Source: Phaeodactylibacter xiamenensis
GTDB taxonomy: Bacteria > Bacteroidota > Bacteroidia > Chitinophagales > Saprospiraceae
Reading direction: 5' to 3'
Length of the DNA stretch: 64,000 bases
Assembly: GCF_000759025.1 (NCBI RefSeq)
Contig: NZ_JPOS01000038.1
Location: 62,001-126,000 of the forward strand
The translations under genes and the position numbers were made by a program. Numbering within the stretch: position 1 is the first letter of the stretch; each line of letters starts with the position of its first letter. A model generated the notes under the pieces. It saw only the letters and a list, made by a program, of their open reading frames with translations, did not search any database and was not told the DNA's origin. Below are positions 8,470 to 16,939 of this stretch, piece by piece.

Positions 8470-9999
8470 ATGAAAAAGTTATTCAATCTTTTTGACCTTT
8501 CCCAACGTGTTGACTACAAGACCGAAGTCCTCTCGGGCCTGACTGTTGCGATGGCGCTGATCCCCGAGGCGGTGGCTTTTGCCCTTATTGCCGGGCTTTC
8601 TCCGCTTACGGGGCTTTATGCCGCATTCGTGATGGGGCTGGTGACTTCTATACTGGGCGGCCGTCCGGGCATGATCTCCGGAGCGACAGGTGCGGTGGCA
8701 GTGGTCATTGCGGCACTTGCGTTGTCACATGGCGTAGAGTACGTCTTCGCTACCGTCATTCTGGCGGGGCTGATTCAGGTATTGGCGGGCGTGCTCAAAT
8801 TGGGTAAGCTGATGCGTTTGGTCCCTCACCCGGTCATTTTTGGATTTGTAAATGGCCTGGCGATTATCATCTTCATGTCGCAGCTGGAGCAATTCAAGAC
8901 ACCGGAAGGCGCATGGATGGCAGGCAACAGCCTCTATCTGATGCTTGGACTGGTACTCCTAACGATGCTCATCATCTGGGGGCTTCCTAAGATTACTAAG
9001 GCCGTGCCTTCTTCTCTGGCGGCTATCCTTACCATCTTTGGCGTGGTGGCTTTCTTTGGGCTTGATACCCGTACGGTAGGCGATATTGCTTCCATTCAGG
9101 GCAGTTTCCCACCCTTTCATATTCCAATGGTCCCCTTTACCATGGAGACCCTGCTGATCATTTTCCCTTATGCAGGCATTATGGCAGGTGTAGGCCTTAT
9201 TGAGAGCCTGCTTACCCTGAATATCATCGACGAGATCACAGAGACCCGGGGCAGCGGCAACAAGGAAGCGGTGGCTCAAGGCACGGCAAATATCCTTTCC
9301 GGGCTGTTTTCCGGCATGGGCGGCTGCGCGATGATCGGGCAAAGCCTGATTAACGTATCGGCAGGTGCGCGCGCCCGGCTTTCGGGCATCGTTGCTTCCG
9401 TTATGCTGCTGGTATTTATCATGTTTGGTGCCGGATTGGTGGAGAAGCTCCCCATGGCAGCTCTGACTGGCCTGATGATCATGGTGGCAATTGGCACCTT
9501 CGAATGGGCCAGCCTGAAGACCTTTAACAAAATGCCGCCTTCTGATATCTTCGTGATGGTGTTGGTCACCGGCATTACCGCCGTCCTGCACAACCTGGCA
9601 CTAGCGGTGCTCATCGGCGTGATTATTGCGGCTCTGGTTTTTGCCTGGGACAATGCCAAGCGTATCCGTGCCCGCAAGCGCATTGATGAGGATGGCGTGA
9701 AGCACTACGAGATATACGGTCCGCTCTTCTTCGGTTCGGTCGCCGTCTTCAATGAAAAATTCGATGTGCTGAATGACCCGGATGAGGTCATCATTGATTT
9801 CGAGGAAAGCCGGGTAGTAGATATGTCGGCTATCGAAGCCCTCAATAAAATTACAGAGCGCTACCGCAAGGTGGGCAAAAAAGTACACCTGCACCACCTG
9901 AGCCCCGACTGTCGAAAACTGCTGAAAAATGCAGAGGAGATTATTGATGTGAATGTGGCAGAAGACCCAACCTATAAGGTGGTGGTGGATGAGGTTTGA
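8470..9999 (+). CDS. SulP-family anion permease with STAS domain
   Basis: Inner-membrane SLC26/SulP transporter of 509 aa, for sulfate, bicarbonate or another anion. The frame is open from an ATG at 8341, but the ATG at 8470 gives the typical SulP start (MKKLFNLF...YKTEVLSGLTVAMALIPEAVAFA), and a promoter-like box lies between the two. Visible: the transport-core helix with the family motif around PEAVAFALIAGLSPLTGLYA, about 10-12 hydrophobic segments, and a C-terminal cytoplasmic STAS domain (VIIDFEESRVVDMSAIEAL). The substrate is not readable from the sequence. It is monocistronic, followed by a repeat region. Confidence 0.9.
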   Translation: MKKLFNLFDLSQRVDYKTEVLSGLTVAMALIPEAVAFALIAGLSPLTGLYAAFVMGLVTSILGGRPGMISGATGAVAVVIAALALSHGVEYVFATVILAGLIQVLAGVLKLGKLMRLVPHPVIFGFVNGLAIIIFMSQLEQFKTPEGAWMAGNSLYLMLGLVLLTMLIIWGLPKITKAVPSSLAAILTIFGVVAFFGLDTRTVGDIASIQGSFPPFHIPMVPFTMETLLIIFPYAGIMAGVGLIESLLTLNIIDEITETRGSGNKEAVAQGTANILSGLFSGMGGCAMIGQSLINVSAGARARLSGIVASVMLLVFIMFGAGLVEKLPMAALTGLMIMVAIGTFEWASLKTFNKMPPSDIFVMVLVTGITAVLHNLALAVLIGVIIAALVFAWDNAKRIRARKRIDEDGVKHYEIYGPLFFGSVAVFNEKFDVLNDPDEVIIDFEESRVVDMSAIEALNKITERYRKVGKKVHLHHLSPDCRKLLKNAEEIIDVNVAEDPTYKVVVDEV

Positions 10000-10069
10000 G
10001 TGGGGGCTTTACGCGGTTTAAAGTGACTGCGTAGGGAGGCGGCTTCACGCAAAGATCGCGGAGGTACAT

Positions 10070-10331
10070 TGGAACACAGATTAGACGGATTACGCAGATT
10101 TTCACGGATTTCGAGCGGGGACATGCTTGTGTGGCGGCACCGGATTGCCAGGATCAGTGTCATCAGTCAGATCAGCGGCATTAGTGTACCCATGTCGTGC
10201 ATAGCGGTTTTGGAACACAGATTGGACTGATTGCGCGGATTTTCACTGATTGCAGAGAGTACCTCCAGCGGGGCGGGCCCAGCAAAGCAGATCAGTTCGA
10301 TAAGTCAGATCAGTGCTATCAGTGTCCTATT
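10070..10331. repeat. Doublet of inverted-repeat elements with about 9-bp periodicity
   Basis: Two similar units, 10070-10190 and 10211-10331. Each starts with GGAACACAGATT(A/G)GAC(G/T)GATT and continues as GATT-spaced blocks (CGCRGATTTTCACKGATT). Each ends with a roughly inverted, equally periodic arm (CAGTCAGATCAGC, CAGATCAGTGCTATCAGTGT). The start ACACAGATT and end TCAGTGT/TTAGTGT are inverted counterparts. Similar degenerate periodic repeats are scattered between genes in many Bacteroidota. Function unknown; they could form long imperfect hairpins in RNA or DNA. Confidence 0.7.
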
Positions 10332-10566
10332 GGCGTGGGAGGATGATGGTAACATAAGATTTGAGTTTAGAGCTTTTCCTGGGGAATTTACAACATAAGC
10401 GGGGCGGGGTTTCAGTAATCACCAAAAAAATATGTCAAGGAATTTTGTTCTGGGGTAAGCTCAAATTGAATTTTTATTAGCCCCCCACTTAGCTACTCAG
10501 ATCAATAATTTATCGTTATTTTTCCCCTGTCAGAGCGCTACCGCAGATCAAATTGTTGGGAATATT
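10332..10566. other. Transition from GC-rich backbone to AT-rich island
   Basis: No gene seen before about 10459. From 10459 the frame of the next gene is already open (36 codons without stop or ATG, encoding the series AQIEFLLAP...SATADQIVGNI), so the next gene may be a 5'-truncated copy or may use a non-ATG start. Confidence 0.4.
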
Positions 10567-11208
10567 ATGCAAAACCTTTGCAATAACACTGGTCCTAATG
10601 AATATATCTCTATGTTGGATTTTGAGGAAGCCCTTTCCAACTACGCATTTGTTGATATGAGTTTACTTTGGTCTGATCCAGAAGAGTTTTCAGCTGAATT
10701 TATGGAAGCGGTATGTAGTTGCCCTGGACAAATGGCTTATGAATGCATAGAGGAAGATGATGCTCCGCCTGTATTGGGCAATTGGGTAAGCTGTAAATCA
10801 TTTGATTTTAACCATTACAGTGTTAACCCTGATGGTGCATTGATGCGCAGATCTTCAATTAAGTTAGACTTGATTTGGAAACAGGGAACTAGCATAGTTA
10901 AAAAAGTTCCTGTAGCAATTGAATTTAGTATACCTACCGAATTTGATACTGATTTAGCTGCCTTCTGTGCGTCAGAAGCCATTAATTATGGAGCAGATGG
11001 CTTGTATGATTTTTTTGATGGACAAGTTCCACCTGTGGGAGATGATACGATAAGGCTTGCATTTGAAGCTATTGTCAGTGCAAATGTTGTAGGTTCTGGA
11101 TGTCAAGGTTTTATGGATGTAAATCAGGTGGATTTTTTAGATCCGAATATTCCAGGTCCTGAATATATTAGGACTATATTTCTATATCACTGGGAATGTG
11201 CGTATTAA
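10567..11208 (+). CDS. Hypothetical AT-rich protein, perhaps a 5'-truncated tail
   Basis: A 213-aa protein in AT-rich DNA. It is acidic and Cys-containing (VCSCPGQMAYEC, FCASEA, GSGCQG) and has neither signal peptide nor membrane segment from the ATG at 10567. I recognise no family. The same frame is open 36 codons further upstream without an ATG, and no good promoter is seen, so this may be the 3' part of a longer secreted protein: cysteines and the Pro-rich DPNIPGPEY end would fit an extracellular domain. Low base-composition similarity to the flanking backbone suggests acquired DNA. Confidence 0.5.
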   Translation: MQNLCNNTGPNEYISMLDFEEALSNYAFVDMSLLWSDPEEFSAEFMEAVCSCPGQMAYECIEEDDAPPVLGNWVSCKSFDFNHYSVNPDGALMRRSSIKLDLIWKQGTSIVKKVPVAIEFSIPTEFDTDLAAFCASEAINYGADGLYDFFDGQVPPVGDDTIRLAFEAIVSANVVGSGCQGFMDVNQVDFLDPNIPGPEYIRTIFLYHWECAY

Positions 11209-11517
11209 TAACCTACATTCAAGTCACAAATGTAACTTTTCGATTTGTTAATTTTTGAGCGATAAAAATAGGGTTTTCAAAATCCAACCTCTTTCTAGGC
11301 CGAATTACTTGCTAGTTTTCTTGCCCCTGAAGCCCTTGCAAATGCTGCACTTTAAGTGGTCAGGCATTTACGGCTCAATCCACTTGTGCATATTTGGAGA
11401 AACCGAAAGTTGGTTGTCAAGGAATTGTGGACATTGCTAACCGGGAAAATGATTGTTCGGCAGGGTAAATTAATGATTATGCTAAATCTTAAATTTTGTG
11501 TGTAAAAGCTGTAAAAA
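11209..11517. other. Intergenic, nothing recognised
   Basis: AT-rich spacer with no ORF of convincing quality, no RNA gene and no clear hairpin. It may hold the promoter for the next gene. Confidence 0.4.
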
Positions 11518-12681
11518 ATGAATTTTCCTTCGAAATATGCTTTAAAGTTACTAGAATACAGTCTAATTTTTTTTTGGATCGTACAGACAACTGGTCTTGT
11601 CGCTGCGCAAAATCGAGAAATGAGCATCGCCCCACCGATCATTGCTGATTATTGGATAGGTGTAGGTAGGCCACCCAAAATACCAGTCGATAATTTTCTC
11701 ATGTTCGTTTATATCAATCAGGCTGATTCCGTTCTGGATACAAACAACTTCTACCAAAAGATGAAGTCGTATAATAACTTGACATTAATTGGTATGATAA
11801 GCCAATTATGGCAGAGTGAATTGGCAGGCTACCATTTCAGTCATCTGGCTACAGATTATGATTACCTGACGAGGAAGGGGTTTGAGGTTCAATCCCAGGT
11901 CATACATTGTTTTTTAATCGCGCCGGATGGCAATATACTCTTGCAGGGAAGACCAGAAGATATTGTTAAATCAAACATAGAAAAGCTGATTGCTGAATAT
12001 CATTATGATTATAGTCTACCAGATCGGGTTGTATCCATGAATCGGAAGAACGAATCACCACATCGGAAGGGCAAGGCAACCAGGCTGTTTTCAATAAAAG
12101 AAGTTGACGCAGAGGATTCGGTGGCTTTGGTGAGTTTTAGTAATGGTTTTGGTTTTACTGTAATGAGAGATACCTTATCAACCATTATTGCGACCCTTTT
12201 GGATATTCCATACTCAAATGTAGATACTGACAGCTTGATTTATAACCCTGTGTTAGAGATTAAATCTTCAGGTCTTGGTTTGAACGAAACTAATCTAATT
12301 GATCTTTTGAGCCAACTTTATTTGTTTGAAATAAGAAGAGTAATGGATAACAGACAATATTGGGTTCTTGAGGTTGCTGATTCAGAGTTGCTGAATTTAT
12401 CTAAAAACCAGTCTAGCTTAGATGCCTTCCAGCAAAGAGCCGACTACTGGTTGGGAAATGGTATAAGTGTGAATGAACTAGTCCGCTTTTTAGAAGTCGA
12501 GTTTGGAGATAATGTGGTTTTCAAAGGTCCTGCTTTTGATGATCGGTTATTTGTAGGGCTGAAAAAAGGTCAACCATCAAGCTACTACCTTGAGATATTA
12601 GAACAAACGTACGGATTGAAAATGCAAAAAGCTTTTATGTCAGAACGAGTAGTATTAAAGTCATTATTTCAAAGACCCTAG
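11518..12681 (+). CDS. Exported protein with degenerate thioredoxin-like fold and C-terminal repeat domain
   Basis: A 387-aa AT-rich gene. An N-terminal signal (about residues 12-31, ending VAAQ) is followed by residues 50-160 that read like a TlpA/peroxiredoxin fold: a FLMFVYINQ strand where the redox motif should follow, and HCFLIAPDGNILLQGRPEDI near the end. The CxxC active site is absent, so redox activity is unlikely. Residues about 190-385 carry a domain resembling the DUF3738/TIGR03435 type found after TlpA modules (DSLIYNPVLEIKSS, then VNELVRFLEVEFGDNVVF). The same domain recurs in the next two genes. Fold calls are by eye only and the DUF3738 link is weak. Confidence 0.65.
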   Translation: MNFPSKYALKLLEYSLIFFWIVQTTGLVAAQNREMSIAPPIIADYWIGVGRPPKIPVDNFLMFVYINQADSVLDTNNFYQKMKSYNNLTLIGMISQLWQSELAGYHFSHLATDYDYLTRKGFEVQSQVIHCFLIAPDGNILLQGRPEDIVKSNIEKLIAEYHYDYSLPDRVVSMNRKNESPHRKGKATRLFSIKEVDAEDSVALVSFSNGFGFTVMRDTLSTIIATLLDIPYSNVDTDSLIYNPVLEIKSSGLGLNETNLIDLLSQLYLFEIRRVMDNRQYWVLEVADSELLNLSKNQSSLDAFQQRADYWLGNGISVNELVRFLEVEFGDNVVFKGPAFDDRLFVGLKKGQPSSYYLEILEQTYGLKMQKAFMSERVVLKSLFQRP

Positions 12682-12804
12682 CGCCATGAATTAGTACGGT
12701 AGATTTGAAATTTCAAAACTAAGACGTTAAAAAAAACATAAATACACCGTTTTCAAAGAGAGCACTTCCGTTTAAACAGTAATGACTCCGTACAATTTGC
12801 ACCC

Positions 12805-12950
12805 ATGGATAAGTTGCTTTTCATCACTTTTTTACTCCTGTTAAGTAGCTCTTTAAACGCTCAAAGTATGATCATTGCTCATCAGGAAATAGCGCCCGAT
12901 GAAGCTGTTCTTCCTCTTGGTGTGTTCTCAACCAATTCTATGGGGCTGCA
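12805..12950 (+). pseudogene. 5' part of an IS-interrupted secreted-protein gene
   Basis: Start of a gene: ATG at 12805, a clean signal peptide (LLFITFLLLLSSSLNAQ), then 49 codons up to the IS21 insertion. Translation would continue into the IS left end to a stop at 13075-13077, giving a 90-aa chimeric peptide. Deleting the IS and one copy of the 6-bp target duplication joins this part in frame to the ORF at 15616, giving a 222-aa protein. That is almost the length of the intact paralogue downstream (228 aa). Confidence 0.85.
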
Positions 12951-13082
12951 TGCATATTCCGGAGTCACTGACCCCCTCTATCCGGTCTCATTGACCCCCA
13001 CTGACGAAGCGCTGCTTGTCAGGATCAAAGACCTGTTGATAACTGAGCACTTTTGCTCTGGGCGGGGATGTTGGTAAGTTAG

Positions 13083-13820
13083 TTACGAAGATAGGTTATT
13101 TGTTGATTTCCTCAAGCTTTCGCCCCGCAGTTCTACCCGGTGTGCCCTGTGCACGAGCCTGTCAAGGATAGCGTCAGCGATAGTAGGCTCATCAAAGTAC
13201 TCGTGCCATTTGGCCACAGGCAGCTGCGAGCAGATCAGGGTTGCGCTGTGCTCGTAGCGGTCCTCTAGTATCTGGAGCAGCAATAGCTTGACTTTGTGGG
13301 AGATGGGCTGTAAGCCGAAGTCGTCCAGGATAATTAGCCTTGCTTTTTTTAAGCGGTTGAGCCATTTGATGGTGGACCCGTCAGCCTGTGCCAGCGTGAT
13401 TTCCTCGCAGAGCCGGTTCATATTGAAGTAGAGCGTGCGCAGCCCAAGGGAACAGGCATGGTGCCCCAGGGCGCAAGCCAGGAAAGACTTCCCGCAGCCG
13501 GTAGGCCCGGTAATCAAGAGGTTCTCGCCCCGCTCTATCCATGCCCTTTCGCTGAGCTTTGCAAGCGCTGCGCGGGGCAGGTTGCGGTGCTCCGAGCATT
13601 GGATGTCCTGGATGTTAGCCTGGTAGCGCAGCTTGCTCAGGCGTGTATACATTTTCATGCGCTTGGCCTGGCGGTGCTGCTGTTCGGCATCGATGAGGCG
13701 GGCGACAAGCTCGTCGCCCTGGAGCTGTTTGTTAATGGGGAGCTGAAGGACAGCCTGGTAGGCGTCTGCCATGCCGGCAAGCTTAAGCTCCCGCATCAGT
13801 GTCAAAGAAGCATTGGTCAT
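13083..13820 (-). CDS. istB: IS21-family helper ATPase IstB
   Basis: A 245-aa AAA+ ATPase, DnaC-like, that assists the transposase in target choice and strand transfer. Walker A GPTGCGKS and Walker B LIILDDFGL are visible, followed by the sensor-like LICSQLPVAKWHEYF and the C-terminal arginine region. Full length for the family. It lies 26 bp downstream of istA on the same strand, inside the IS. No sign of decay. Confidence 0.95.
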   Translation of the reverse strand: MTNASLTLMRELKLAGMADAYQAVLQLPINKQLQGDELVARLIDAEQQHRQAKRMKMYTRLSKLRYQANIQDIQCSEHRNLPRAALAKLSERAWIERGENLLITGPTGCGKSFLACALGHHACSLGLRTLYFNMNRLCEEITLAQADGSTIKWLNRLKKARLIILDDFGLQPISHKVKLLLLQILEDRYEHSATLICSQLPVAKWHEYFDEPTIADAILDRLVHRAHRVELRGESLRKSTNNLSS

Positions 13821-13846
13821 GATTATTGATTTTAATGGATTAAATG

Positions 13847-15406
13847 TTATTGATAAGCCTTTGGGCCGCGGATGTTGCTATGCTCAGGGGGAGAGAAGGC
13901 ATCCAGCTGCTGCGCCTGCTGGTCAAGCTTGCGCTCGAGGATGTTCTTGAGCATGCCATAGGATGCTTTGCCAGCGCCCCGGCAGCGCACGGCAGCCCTT
14001 TCCAGCCTCAATGGGGTGTATTTTTTGCCCAGGGCCAGGATGCCCCGGCAGGAGTTGTAGCTCTGGCTCTGGTGGGCACGCGAGAGGAGCACCTGCCCCA
14101 TTGCCCATTCAGTAGCCGGGCCTATCTTTTGTGCCTGCTCTGCAAAGTAGGCAGCGTCATAGCCCTGGGCTTTGCGCCATTCCTTGTGGCTGCGGGGCAT
14201 GTGGGCTTCCTGGGTCTGGTAGAGGTACGTGCCGTGTGGTGGCAGCCGCTGGTGCGAAGCCACGCGCTTTTGCCCCACAAAGACTTCTACAGCCCTTGAG
14301 GTGTAGATGACATGGGCTTGCTTGCCTACGTACTGGTAAGGCACGGAGTAAAAGTTTTTCTCTTCGCCAAGGAAGACATGGTAGTTGCGCTGGACTTTTG
14401 CAGAGGCGCTCTTCTTGGCTTCGAAGCGGTGGCTGGGCAGGGCCTGTAATAGCGGCTTCTCCTCTGCCTCAAAGCAAGACAGCCGGGAGCCCGGGCGCTT
14501 TTGGAAAGCCAGGCGGTTGTGCGCTGCCACAGCCTGGGCGATAGCATAGTTCAGCTCGCTGAGGCTATGGAAAGAATCGTTGCGCAGCGGCGCATAAACA
14601 CGCTTGTAGACCGTGCTGACCATATTCTCTACGCTGGCTTTGTCTTTTGGCTTGCCTGGGCGGGCAGCTTCAAGCCCGCAGCCATAATGGGCTGCAAGCT
14701 GTACGCAAAGCTCATTGAACTCAGGCTCATAACGCTCCGAGCGGGTTACAAAAGCCTTGAGGTTGTCCGAGAGGATGGCTTGCGGCACGCCGCCAAAAAA
14801 AAGCAGGGCCTCAGTGATGCCGTGGGCTAAGTCCAGCACTTTTTGGGAGGGCAGCGCGACAGCAAAAGTATATTGGCTGTAGGGCAGCACCGCTACCAAG
14901 ACCTGGCAATCGTGCACTTGCCCGTCTTCCCGGCTCACCCACTGCATTGTCTTCCCTGCAAAGTCCAGGTACACTGCATGGCCTGGCTTATGCGAAAGGG
15001 CCATCGACAAGCCTTTGGCCTGCAGGTGCCGCCTGAGCCGCTCGCAGAACTGGGTGTAGCCATAGCCATCTGGGTGCGAGCGCCGGTATTCCTGCCACAG
15101 CAGATAGCGGGTGACGCCCACTTTCCTCAGCTCTGCGCACCAATGCTCCAGCTGGGCGTCAAAAGCCTGCTCCCGGAAAGGGCGCGCTTTAGCTGCAGGC
15201 TGGCACAGCGCTTCTTGCAGCGCCTCATCTTCAACGGCAAGGGCCTGGGCTACAGTGCCGTAGATGGCCTCTGCACGTTGTACATAGCCTTTAACGGTGT
15301 TTTTGGATACCTGCAAGCGCCTGGCTGTGCGCTTGTAATAACCACAGGCATGGTAAGTCTCTAATATCTGGCGTATCTCGTCCATACGTTTGGTTTTGCT
15401 CTTCAT
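13847..15406 (-). CDS. istA: IS21-family transposase IstA
   Basis: A 519-aa DDE transposase. The N-terminus has a helix-turn-helix (CGYYKRTARRLQVSKNTVKGY). The RNase H-like catalytic core shows the three acidic residues: Asp in VYLDFAG, Asp in ILSDNLKA and Glu in KDKASVENMV. A C-terminal beta-barrel-like part follows. Intact. First gene of the istAB unit; the promoter must lie in the 200 bp of repeat-bearing DNA up to the right end. Confidence 0.95.
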   Translation of the reverse strand: MKSKTKRMDEIRQILETYHACGYYKRTARRLQVSKNTVKGYVQRAEAIYGTVAQALAVEDEALQEALCQPAAKARPFREQAFDAQLEHWCAELRKVGVTRYLLWQEYRRSHPDGYGYTQFCERLRRHLQAKGLSMALSHKPGHAVYLDFAGKTMQWVSREDGQVHDCQVLVAVLPYSQYTFAVALPSQKVLDLAHGITEALLFFGGVPQAILSDNLKAFVTRSERYEPEFNELCVQLAAHYGCGLEAARPGKPKDKASVENMVSTVYKRVYAPLRNDSFHSLSELNYAIAQAVAAHNRLAFQKRPGSRLSCFEAEEKPLLQALPSHRFEAKKSASAKVQRNYHVFLGEEKNFYSVPYQYVGKQAHVIYTSRAVEVFVGQKRVASHQRLPPHGTYLYQTQEAHMPRSHKEWRKAQGYDAAYFAEQAQKIGPATEWAMGQVLLSRAHQSQSYNSCRGILALGKKYTPLRLERAAVRCRGAGKASYGMLKNILERKLDQQAQQLDAFSPPEHSNIRGPKAYQ

Positions 15407-15463
15407 CCAGCCGTTTTTTTGGCTAGATTAAGGATTAAAACCAACATCGCCCGCGCCTTGCAG

Positions 15464-15604
15464 ATGGGGGTCAGTGACTCCGGAATGTTATTAACACTGG
15501 AGGGGTCAGTAAGACCGGAATGTTTTCCACATTTAGGGGGTCAATGACACCGGAACAGGGGGGTCAGACCAAATCGGAATAGGGGGGTCAATGGGACCGG
15601 AATA
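15464..15604. repeat. Five transposase-binding-type repeats at the IS right end
   Basis: Five direct copies of GGGGTCAnnnnnnCCGGAA(T/C) at about 15466, 15502, 15536, 15558 and 15582. Spacing is 22-36 bp. Inverted copies occur at the left end just inside 12951. Bases between the GGTCA and CCGGAA halves vary. Confidence 0.8.
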
Positions 15605-15608
15605 CGCA

Positions 15609-16137
15609 GCTGCATATGGAAGATAGCTTGAGTATGGTATTGAGAAACTTATATGCACTTTACGGTGAACCCATCAGCGATGATCAGATTTCATTAAAGC
15701 ACAATCCTCTTTTTAGACTTCAAGTAGTAAGCCGGATGCCACGACCCATTTCGCACTACATTGAGCACGGTCTAAAAAGACTTCTTCAAGATTATTTGTT
15801 ATCAGAATTAATGGAGAACGATGCATTAATTGATGTAATCGTCATAACGGGGTTAGAAGAAGAACGCTTTGATAAACTGAGGGACCAGTCAGGAACGGGC
15901 CTTAAAAGCACAGTTTTTGATAGCACATCCTTGTCTACGCTATGTTTGAAATTGATCAATAGGGGGGTACGTGTAAAGGTTTTGGATAAGTTGTTGCTGA
16001 ATGAAAAAATATTCATGAACCTTTCTGATGAAGTCTTTTCCTATAGTTCTCCTATAGAAAAGGTAGTTGCCATTATGAAAAGTGCGGGTGTGATTTGTAG
16101 TATAAAACGGTTGCCAGTTCAGAAAATTAGTGACTAA
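15609..16137 (+). pseudogene. 3' part of the IS-interrupted gene
   Basis: The rest of the gene split by the IS; codons continue in frame from 15615 and an ATG is present at 15616 (173 codons). From that ATG it would lack the signal peptide, so any product stays in the cytoplasm. The sequence carries the same C-terminal domain as the neighbours: compare STLCLKLINRGVRVKV and SAGVICSIKRLPVQ with STVCWWLGHHGVGLKV and NQGVICELVKEPIQ in the gene at 16204. The IS end may supply a promoter. Probably inactive. Confidence 0.8.
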
Positions 16138-16203
16138 TTAGGGATAGATTTCAGATTGCCTGGCTCACGGGTTTCGGCAATGAGATATAAAAGCTAGTAG
16201 AGG

Positions 16204-16890
16204 ATGATCCAACACTGCATAGCTTCCATCATAGCCATATTTATTATCCTTCCTATGAAGAGTATATGTCAAACAATATTTATCCAGATAGAAGAGATTA
16301 GTTTTGAAGATTCCAGTCGTTATATGGGAGGAGGAAACTTTGTTTTTACCGCTCAATATCCACTTCGGGATGTTCTCTACCACTGTCTGGCAAGAACAGG
16401 ATCAGGCATATCAAAAGACTTAATCGAATTAGAGAAGGTCCCCTTAATCAGAATAAAAGCGGGCAGTAAGTCTGAGCTAGCTGAATATGCTCTTTTTCAG
16501 CGGATAGCTAAAGAACTGATGAATAGATATAACCTTGAACTTCAGCTGGAACAGGTTGAAAAGAAGACACTGATATTCCGTAGCGTGGAACAGGCACCAA
16601 ACCTCAACCAAAAGAACAGTGGGACCGAACTACTTTCAAATGGGGATGTAACCTTGAGCAACGCTTCTTTGTCAACTGTATGTTGGTGGTTGGGGCATCA
16701 TGGGGTTGGATTGAAGGTAGATCAGAAAGAGCTGTTAGATGATATTAGGGTTACCCTGGATTTTCCAGCCGAAACCATAGCCCAAATGCCAGATAACATC
16801 TCATCAATACAACACCTGTTAAACAATCAAGGTGTTATTTGCGAGCTGGTAAAGGAGCCTATTCAGATTCCGGTAGAGACTTCAGAGTAA
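16204..16890 (+). CDS. Secreted paralogue with the same C-terminal domain, intact
   Basis: A 228-aa protein with a signal-like start (about residues 5-22, ending SICQ). The remainder aligns over its whole length with the reconstructed IS-split gene and with residues about 190-385 of the 387-aa protein: a first block around DLIELEKVPLIRIKAGS, a long amphipathic helix, then SLSTVCWWLGHHGVGLKV and a final NNQGVICELVKEPIQ. Two beta-alpha units seem to be repeated. It resembles the periplasmic DUF3738 type, but I cannot confirm this. Three related genes in a row point to tandem duplication. Confidence 0.65.
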   Translation: MIQHCIASIIAIFIILPMKSICQTIFIQIEEISFEDSSRYMGGGNFVFTAQYPLRDVLYHCLARTGSGISKDLIELEKVPLIRIKAGSKSELAEYALFQRIAKELMNRYNLELQLEQVEKKTLIFRSVEQAPNLNQKNSGTELLSNGDVTLSNASLSTVCWWLGHHGVGLKVDQKELLDDIRVTLDFPAETIAQMPDNISSIQHLLNNQGVICELVKEPIQIPVETSE

Positions 16891-16939
16891 TCTATTCAGC
16901 CATTTACTTCGGCTGCTACTTACGGAAGGTAGCGATGTT

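Larger units (their letters stand above)
12951..15608. mobile_element. IS21-family insertion sequence, complete, 2658 bp
   Basis: The ends are read directly: left TGCATATTCCGG, right CCGGAATACGCA (inverted, beginning TG and ending CA as is usual for IS21). The target GCTGCA is duplicated at 12945-12950 and 15609-15614. Several subterminal repeats of the form GGGGTCAnnnnnnCCGGAA lie inside: five at the right end (about 15466, 15502, 15536, 15558, 15582) and two inverted at the left end (about 12956-13000). They are typical transposase binding sites. It carries istA and istB, both intact, so it looks active or recent. Confidence 0.95.

Noticed and set aside
10070-10331. CRISPR array
   Set aside because: The repeats are degenerate, of about 120 bp units in only two copies, with no constant repeat-spacer pattern.
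12955-13077. Short coding tail after the signal peptide of the gene at 12805, giving a 90-aa protein
   Set aside because: The last 40 codons are the IS left end; the inverted end and duplication show it is read-through, not a natural protein.
15464-15604. CRISPR-like direct repeats at the IS right end
   Set aside because: They are variable transposase-binding repeats with inverted counterparts at the left end of the same IS.
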